NCBI GenBank assembly: GCA_910587555.1
Contig: CAJULV010000002.1
Location: 108,689 to 172,688 of the forward strand
DNA from: an uncultured Acetatifactor sp.
GTDB taxonomy: Bacteria > Bacillota > Clostridia > Lachnospirales > Lachnospiraceae
DNA length: 64,000 nt
Direction: 5' to 3'
The notes beneath the pieces were generated by a model. It had not been told where the DNA came from. It made no database searches and was given only the letters and a program-made list of their open reading frames with translations. A program made the translations under genes and the position numbers. Positions 63,881 to 64,000 of the stretch are shown in pieces. Positions within the stretch are counted from its first letter, which is position 1, and each line of letters opens with the position of its first letter.

Positions 63881-64000
63881 GCATATTCCCCCTACTCGGT
63901 TCTATACACCTCAACGCCGACAGGCTCGCAGTACACCGTTAGATTTTCCCCCTACTCGGTTCTATACACCTCAACGCCGACAGGCTCGCAGTACACCGTT
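63881..64000. repeat. 60-bp direct repeat at the window edge
   Basis: Bases 63886-63940 and 63946-64000 are essentially identical (CCTACTCGGTTCTATACACC begins at 63891+60n). The repeat reaches the window end, so its full extent is unknown. On the minus strand each unit reads TVYCEPVGVEVYRTE then a stop, as if the 3' end of a gene lying to the right were duplicated. Confidence 0.9.

Noticed and set aside
63881..64000. Start of a CRISPR array
   Set aside because: The whole 60-bp period is identical in both copies; a CRISPR array would show a conserved repeat with different spacers.

Overview
The window looks like a chromosomal segment of a motile, spore-forming gut-type clostridium, most likely a member of the Lachnospiraceae. 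Base composition is balanced. The gene content fits: a Spo0A-type DNA-binding domain, a c-di-AMP module (cdaA-cdaR-glmM), an mreB-flagellar basal-body operon, RecD2, ComF, UvrA and a large exopolysaccharide locus. Species-level assignment is inference only. Nearly every gene lies on the minus strand, so transcription runs from right to left; the exception is a DUF3048 lipoprotein gene near 47 kb.

Region 1 (1-16.2 kb) is a peptide natural-product island. From right to left it holds an AgrA/AgrC-like two-component system, a 55-residue class II lanthipeptide precursor gene (13884-14051), and its LanM synthetase. A second operon follows: a carrier protein, a PaaK-like adenylating ligase, a SPASM radical-SAM enzyme, an accessory protein, a degenerate carrier protein, a Cys-rich precursor peptide and an ABC exporter. 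Beyond a terminator-like hairpin lie a propeller/solute-binding lipoprotein, a possible BtrH-like protein and another adenylating ligase that runs off the window. The lanA promoter region and the Cys-rich-peptide promoter each carry a pair of 9-bp direct repeats spaced 21 bp apart, the layout expected for a LytTR response regulator. Both lie at the same distance from the -35 element, so one regulator may switch on both peptide systems.

Region 2 (16.4-46.1 kb) is a surface-polysaccharide locus. It contains an initiating sugar-phosphate transferase, a Wzz-like co-polymerase, an EpsG-like polymerase, several GT2 and GT4 glycosyltransferases and polytopic membrane proteins. Nucleotide-sugar genes are pseB, pseC, a PseH-like acetyltransferase, manC, gmd and glf. 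A cell-wall glucosaminidase, a Pro-rich lipoprotein and a BlaI-family repressor are interspersed. Short tandem repeats and structured intergenic elements sit at several joints.

Region 3 (46.4-64 kb) is mostly housekeeping: DUF3048 lipoprotein, HPr, the c-di-AMP module with two membrane proteins upstream, a flagellar zinc-ribbon protein, comF, recD2, the mreB-flgF-flgG-flgJ operon and uvrA. The right edge holds a 60-bp direct repeat that runs to the window boundary.

Most start codons were chosen from visible Shine-Dalgarno sites. No tRNA, rRNA, CRISPR array, insertion sequence or phage gene was recognised.
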